Positions 59,573 to 64,000 of a DNA stretch of 64,000 bases are shown piece after piece (the stretch's first letter is position 1; every line of letters begins with the position of its first letter). The notes beneath the pieces were generated by a model. The model was not told the DNA's origin and made no database searches. It saw only the letters and a list, made by a program, of their open reading frames with translations. The stretch spans positions 1,984,001-2,048,000 of the forward strand of contig JADNRZ010000001.1 in assembly GCA_015501605.1 (NCBI GenBank), written 5' to 3'. This DNA comes from Panaeolus papilionaceus. Lineage: Eukaryota > Basidiomycota > Agaricomycetes > Agaricales. A program made the translations under genes and the position numbers.

Positions 59573-60608
59573 TTACCAGTCCTTGCCGATTTTGAAGTAC
59601 CACTCCCAGTCTAATCCACCAGTATGTTAAACTTCTATTCACAGGTATCGAGTATTGAAAGCAGACTTACCAGCATAAACTTCACCGTCGTCGTCGACAA
59701 CGCGACTGCGCGCATGGTAAGTTCCAGAGCGAGCAAGCATGCCATTGGGCGCCTCCTCCGTGTCAAAGTTTTTGATATAGGGAGTGTCGTTGGGGGAAGG
59801 ACCATAAGAACCCAACATTTGCTCCATTTTGTCAACTACAACAAAAGTAAACTTATCAGTTAAATGGAATCATATCAGTGTTGAATATTGCACCTGTTAT
59901 CCCGGCGCGCTTGACGACTTGGAGATATCGAACACCCTGACATTTCATCATCAGCGCGACTCACACAAGCTTTGAGAAGTGAAACTTACAGATATGATTG
60001 AATGGTTGACTTTGAAGGTAATGCGTACACTGATGAGGACGGTTTCTTAATTCTCTAAATAATCGAAGCCAAGGTATCAAGGGTACAAACTTGTATTCGA
60101 CCCCCTCCTTGATGACAATGGGGTTCTTCTTGGTGTCAGCGAGTCGAGCGGTGTCCTTAAGATCAAAGACAATCGTTCTGCCTTCTGGCAGGGTGGGTGA
60201 GTCAAGCTCAAGCGTCAAAACTGTGACCTGTAAGAGGGAGGTGACTAAAGTTAGAGGGAATTTGAAAGATGTCTGTGTTGGTAGCTTGGTTGCGAACCTT
60301 GGGGCCGCTGGCTGCACCAGTAGCTCCTGGAACAATGCCCAAAGAGGCCTTCCAGCGAGCCAGACTCTCATCCTCAGCGTCAAGCTGGGCATATTCGTCA
60401 GCTGTCTTTGCAGCACTAGGCTTGTATCCTGCACAGGTCGCGAAGGATGGAGACGTTGGTAAGGAAAAGTGAAAGAAATAGGAGGCTAAATTGAATCTAA
60501 CCTGGGGTGCTGCTGGGCTGAAGTTCGTCGTCGGGGTTCTATTTCAATGATGAATACGAGATCTCTTTCTGTTAAATTTCAAGAATACTGATAACTTACA
60601 GTGGACAT
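59573..60608 (-). CDS. RDI1: Rho GDP-dissociation inhibitor
   Basis: Extracts prenylated Rho/Cdc42 GTPases from membranes and keeps them GDP-bound. The first exon is ATG TCC ACT only; the second gives NPDDELQPSSTP, then GYKPSAAKTADEYAQLDAED with the DEYAxLDAxDESLxRWKASLG motif that contacts the GTPase switch. Next is TVLTLELDSPTLPEGRTIVF, then VIKEGVEY, and the immunoglobulin-like prenyl-binding domain: VNHSIISGVRYLQVVKRAGI, KMEQMLGSYGPSPNDTPYIK, NGMLARSGTYHARSRVVDDD, and the end WEWYFKIGKDW. Every block is a textbook RhoGDI feature. About 200 aa with several small introns. Confidence 0.95.
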
Positions 60609-60996
60609 GGTTGATGTGGAACAGCAACTAGAATTCGAAACTTAAGACGCTCTTAAGTACTCAATCAATATCACGACAGATCGATTTCGCACGCGGCTCA
60701 AATGATGAATCGCCCTTTGCCGAAATCATCACTCAGGGGCATCTCTCCTTCAAACTCCAAAAATATTCAAAAAATAAAACACACAAGATAATATCGCTAT
60801 TAGGCAAACACCAACAACAATTAAAAACATACAAAATCAAAATACAAAATCTTTGAATTATATTTACGTGATATCAAAGAAAAAAAAATAAGGCATTAAA
60901 ACTTCTATCCGCACCCAACGGCTTCCCAATTTCGTAAAGAAAAAGAACGCAAAAAGAGTGAGAAATTCAAGGGGCTTTCTTCCTTCAGCCCATATT
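60609..60996. other. AT-rich intergenic region between RhoGDI and CCCH gene
   Basis: 388 bp containing the RhoGDI promoter and the CCCH gene 3' end. The middle (about 60770-60900) is strongly A/T-rich with many A runs. No gene, no TATA beyond the generic AT content. Confidence 0.35.
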
Positions 60997-62902
60997 TTAG
61001 GAGGAAGGTTCTGGATGCATACCCTCTACATGGTCTTTATGAGAGGTGTTGCGCAATAGCAGGTTGACAACTCACCTCCTTTGAACCAACATTTACCCTT
61101 GCTAAGATGAAAACATTTCGGTCCGTTCGGGCAGACATGCCCCCAGCAGCATTTGTCTCCGTATGGACATTGCACACCTACACACACACACACTATCAAC
61201 AACGCCTTATGCAAAGGAGCAGCTTAATGACGTACCATTTTTGAGCCAATTGCAAGGGGCCTTTTTAGCGTTGTTAGCCAGAGAAATGAGTTGTTCGGGG
61301 GTAAGAATATAGTCATGGGAGTATTTGCATGTCCCAGCCTGAATACTTCCAGTAAGTTGTATAATCTAAAAAGGAATGAACGAGGTCGCATACCCCTTTG
61401 GAACAGGACATAAGGTAATGCTCATTGCATGGTGGTGGGTTTTCTACAAAAAACACAATGTCAAGGCCATTGTAATGCATCATTGGATTACCCGTACGCT
61501 TATGAAGAGGCTTTAGGCAGGTCAGCAATTGTATCGACCGAAGAGAACGTGTAACATACCAGGCTAGGGTCAATTGGCCGACCAAGAGAGCTAGCAGGAG
61601 ATTCTGGACTTATCAGCCCATTCGATGTGACAGAACTATAGGAGCCTGTGCTCAGCGGCGCAAGTTTTTTGGGTTGTCGAACCAGCCTCTCGGGGTGAAA
61701 TAGGCCATCAATGACCAACCGGGGAAGGATAAACAAAGGCTGTCTTTCGCCGTTGATCTCTTGGTCTTGTGATTGTGAAATAACTGAGATCTTGCCCAGC
61801 AGCTGGTCCTTCTCAAGGTTGTTGAGCAAGGACATATACGGACTGGGATCGTAGCCTGGTATGTAATCAATAAGCCGAAGCGAAGTAGAATAAGAAATGA
61901 TATGAAAAATATACCTCCGAAGTAGATGCGCAAAGTTTGAGGGAAGTAAATGTACGTTTGGAGGTACTCTGGTAACAATATATAATCAAGGCAGGTCAAA
62001 GAAGGCAGAAAGAAAGCAACTATACCTTTGATCTTTGCTTCTGTCGTTTCTCTGTTATGTGCCACATCGACAAGCGAGAATCGAGGGGAGGCTTGGCTTA
62101 ATCCCTAAAAGAGTATTCGTCGGGTGAGCGCCTATAAGACATCAATTGAAAATCAAAGAATCATATGGGACATACGGCCAGGAACGCCTGATATTGATCA
62201 TTGGTACAAAAGTTATTGGAAGCGAGATCTTCAGCGATTTCTGCTTTATTAAAGAAAATAGTGGTCCAGAATGAAAGGTGGCCATAAACATGAAATTCCT
62301 CGTTGGATAGTTGCTCAGCAATTGCTTGAGTTAAACGTTGAGCAGCCGCTCTGCCCCCTAAATACCCCTGATTGAAATACTCGCGATTAAAAATAAGCTC
62401 GTCTCCATTAATTATACACAGGATGAGCGCGCTCTGGTTCTAGCGTGGGAGATGGTGACCCTGGGGTTCAGCGAACACGTCAAACAGCAAGGCGAAAAAG
62501 AGGGTTAACACACATTTTTGAAGTAGTCCAAGCTTGCAATCTGCCTATTAAGAGCAGACACTTGCACATTATGTGCCTTCACTTGACGTTCTGAAGCCTC
62601 TATAACGACTGAATGTGCCCGTTTCCAAACCAAAAGTTCGACTTCGAGTTCTGCGACGCGATTTTCAAGGTCCGTATTGCGTCTTAGAGTTGCAGAGGAG
62701 ATGTCTAATAGATACGTGTCAACGATAGAAGGAAACTGAGTGGTTAAAGAAGGTGTATACTCAGTAACCTAGACAAGGTCTCATCCCTGTAAAGAGAAAG
62801 ATGATGAAGCGCTTATATGAGATACGCGGTTAAGCGAGAGTTACTATGCGTGAGGACGGACCAAACTTGTTGACTTGCCTCACCCGTTGTTTGGGTGGCC
62901 AT
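60997..62902 (-). CDS. CCCH zinc-finger protein, copy 1 of a tandem pair
   Basis: The start ATG at 62902 opens MATQTTGEASQQVWSVLTHS. A predicted coiled coil follows (TLRRNTDLENRVAELEVELL to NVQVSALNRQIASLDYFKN). Then a compact domain of about 170 residues, LILCIINGDELIFNREYFNQ, GYLGGRAAAQRLTQAIAEQL, HVYGHLSFWTTIFFNKAEIA and YIYFPQTLRIYFGG, which fits the fungal DUF7923-type fold seen in such proteins. The C-terminus has CCCH fingers: PPPCNEHYLMSCSKG, CKYSHDYILTPEQL, then a second cluster ending CCWGHVCPNGPKCFHLSKGK. The fingers suggest RNA binding; the rest is unknown. The last exon is GMHPEPSS-stop. About 440 aa. A tandem relative starts 417 bp upstream on the same strand. Confidence 0.75.
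61181..61193 (+). repeat. Short (CA)n microsatellite in an intron of the CCCH gene
   Basis: Thirteen nt of perfect CA dinucleotides, inside the intron just after the CPYGDKCCWGH-coding exon. It is short; it is recorded only as a possible length-variable marker. Confidence 0.8.
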
Positions 62903-63318
62903 TAGATGGGGGAGGGAGGAAAGAGGATGGAAGAGGGATGAGGGAAGGAAGGAACAAGGGAGTTGTTGAATGGGAGGGGGCTTTAAACCATGACTGGTGT
63001 TCAAAGTAAAATGAAGACCCAAAAGGCCTTCTCCGGGGTCTTTTTCCTGAGCAGGAAGGCTGTTTTCGAAAATGGAAGTGACAGGGCAATAAGTGGGTGA
63101 TAATTTTATTATCCTATATACTTACTTTACAATTCTCAGTCACGCAAATTCCATTAAATCGAATAAAATTCTTGACATATTTCAAACAAATTACAAAACC
63201 ATATCTATACATAACTAGTTCAATTCAAACCTTAGTAGGATTGCTTTCAACCTTGTGCATGTCACCTGTTCAATCAACTAGGATCAATTCTCTACTTCCA
63301 ACCCACTTTGAACAACTA
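62903..63318. other. Intergenic region between the two CCCH genes
   Basis: 416 bp. It holds the 3' end of the second gene and the promoter of the first. The plus strand just after 62903 is a purine-rich run of GGGAGGAAAG and GGAAGG units, which is pyrimidine-rich in the sense of the minus-strand gene and typical of a fungal 5' leader. No other feature. Confidence 0.35.
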
Positions 63319-64000
63319 CTAACCTCCAATGAACTTGCATCGATTCTGTTTTAGAAAGTGACATTTCGGTGCCATGGGGCATTGGTGTCCATAGCAGCAA
63401 TCTTCACCCCAAGTGCAAACATCACCTGCGCAAAAAAAAAAAGAGGATCTTTAGCTTCATACACGCTCGAAACTCTAATTTATATACCTTTATTCTTCGC
63501 CGGACACGGCGACTTCTTCGCATTCACTCGAATCTCTTCATAGTGTTCTGCTCGAAGGTCATAGTCATGAGCGTATTTGCATTCATCACCGTGTTTGCAC
63601 GTAGACAGGTAGTAGAGCGTGCAGGGAGGGGGCTTATCTGGCAACATGCTAGGGTGAATTCTCCGCACGTAAACTGAATCATCAAAATGTGACTCACGTT
63701 TGGATAGAGACTGAATATACCGTGGAATATTCGAATGTCATGGAAATATGGATCAGGTCCCGGAAAGCACAGTAAACGTAACCACTTACGATATTGGGGT
63801 TGATTCGTCGGCCTGTCGAACTCCCAACGGAGGAGCGGCGAGAAGGGATACTTTCAATCTCATCACTACTTGACCCAGAGTCTAACTCGGGTGTCGATAA
63901 TCGCTTAATAGATTTCTGAAGCGCTGAAGAGTAACTAATAGTCGATCGACGCTCCCTAGTGGCCATATCGGTCTCTGCGTTGGCAAAAGGTAGTGCTTCA
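63319..64000 (-). CDS. CCCH zinc-finger protein, copy 2 of a tandem pair (5' end beyond the window)
   Basis: The stop at 63319 ends CKFIGG. The frame runs through the window end without a stop, past an internal ATG at 63966, so the true start lies outside. The N-terminal part seen is Ser/Arg-rich (RRSTISYSSALQKSIKRLST, then SSDEIESIPSRRSSVGSS). The C-terminus carries two CCCH fingers: PPPCTLYYLSTCKHGDECKYAH and, after an intron with a poly-A run, CTWGEDCCYGHQCPMAPKCH. The order and spacing (PPPC.YL..C...CKY.HDY, then CCYGH.CP..PKC) parallel copy 1, so the two arose by tandem duplication and have since diverged. Confidence 0.7.

Noticed and set aside
1..64000. tRNA genes or rRNA
   Set aside because: I looked for B-box-like GGTTCRANYCC patterns; the few partial hits, such as near 53150, have no cloverleaf around them.
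1..64000. CRISPR array or prokaryotic operon
   Set aside because: No regularly spaced repeats exist; genes are intron-rich and eukaryotic.

Overview
The window is nuclear DNA of a filamentous basidiomycete, most probably an agaricomycete (Agaricales-like). Every gene is eukaryotic. Most coding regions are cut by many introns of about 48-70 nt with GT..AG ends. Genes lie on both strands at roughly one per 2.3 kb, with short shared promoters and convergent tails. The gene content (Slx4, Prp5, Nsp1, Efr3, GH9 cellulase, HerA-like ATPase, FYVE/RING protein) fits a mushroom-forming fungus. I see no rRNA, convincing tRNA, CRISPR array, transposon or virus-derived gene.

Layout. 0-7.3 kb: 5' end of a karyopherin (minus), SLX4 nuclease scaffold (plus), folylpolyglutamate synthase (minus), a small single-BRCT protein (plus), a secreted aldose 1-epimerase (plus). 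7.9-19.3 kb: EFR3 plasma-membrane PI4-kinase anchor, a very large Ski2-like helicase (Slh1/ASCC3 type) with a degenerate C-terminal half, kynurenine-type aminotransferase (minus). 20.5-27.1 kb: ferric reductase, then an ankyrin-peroxin/ferlin-FYVE-RING protein. 27.2-41.4 kb: acidic CCDC97-like protein, PI31 proteasome regulator, PRP5 spliceosomal helicase, NSP1 nucleoporin, DUF952 protein, HerA-like P-loop ATPase, RRP8 rRNA methyltransferase, uracil phosphoribosyltransferase. 41.6-52.5 kb: sulfite reductase flavoprotein subunit, membrane-anchored GH9 endoglucanase, Gfo/Idh oxidoreductase, HERP-like ubiquitin-domain membrane protein, PKA regulatory subunit. 52.5-55.5 kb: a gene-poor 2.9 kb stretch. 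55.5-64 kb: Ytp1-like membrane protein, COQ2, RhoGDI, and two tandem CCCH zinc-finger genes, the second cut by the window end.

This is mostly a housekeeping neighbourhood, not an operon-like cluster. Small functional echoes exist. SLX4 and the BRCT protein both point to DNA repair. The FPGS and sulfite reductase genes, both needed for one-carbon/methionine metabolism, each carry a CACGTG box upstream. EFR3, PKA-R and RhoGDI are signalling components.

The most unusual items are the half-degenerate Slh1-like helicase, the ANK-ferlin-FYVE-RING architecture, the HerA-like ATPase in a fungal chromosome, a probable GC-AG intron, and four very small exons (14, 14, 21 and 26 nt). Exon limits were derived by hand from splice signals and reading-frame continuity. 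Gene spans below run from start codon to stop codon and include introns. Protein lengths marked 'about' are estimates.
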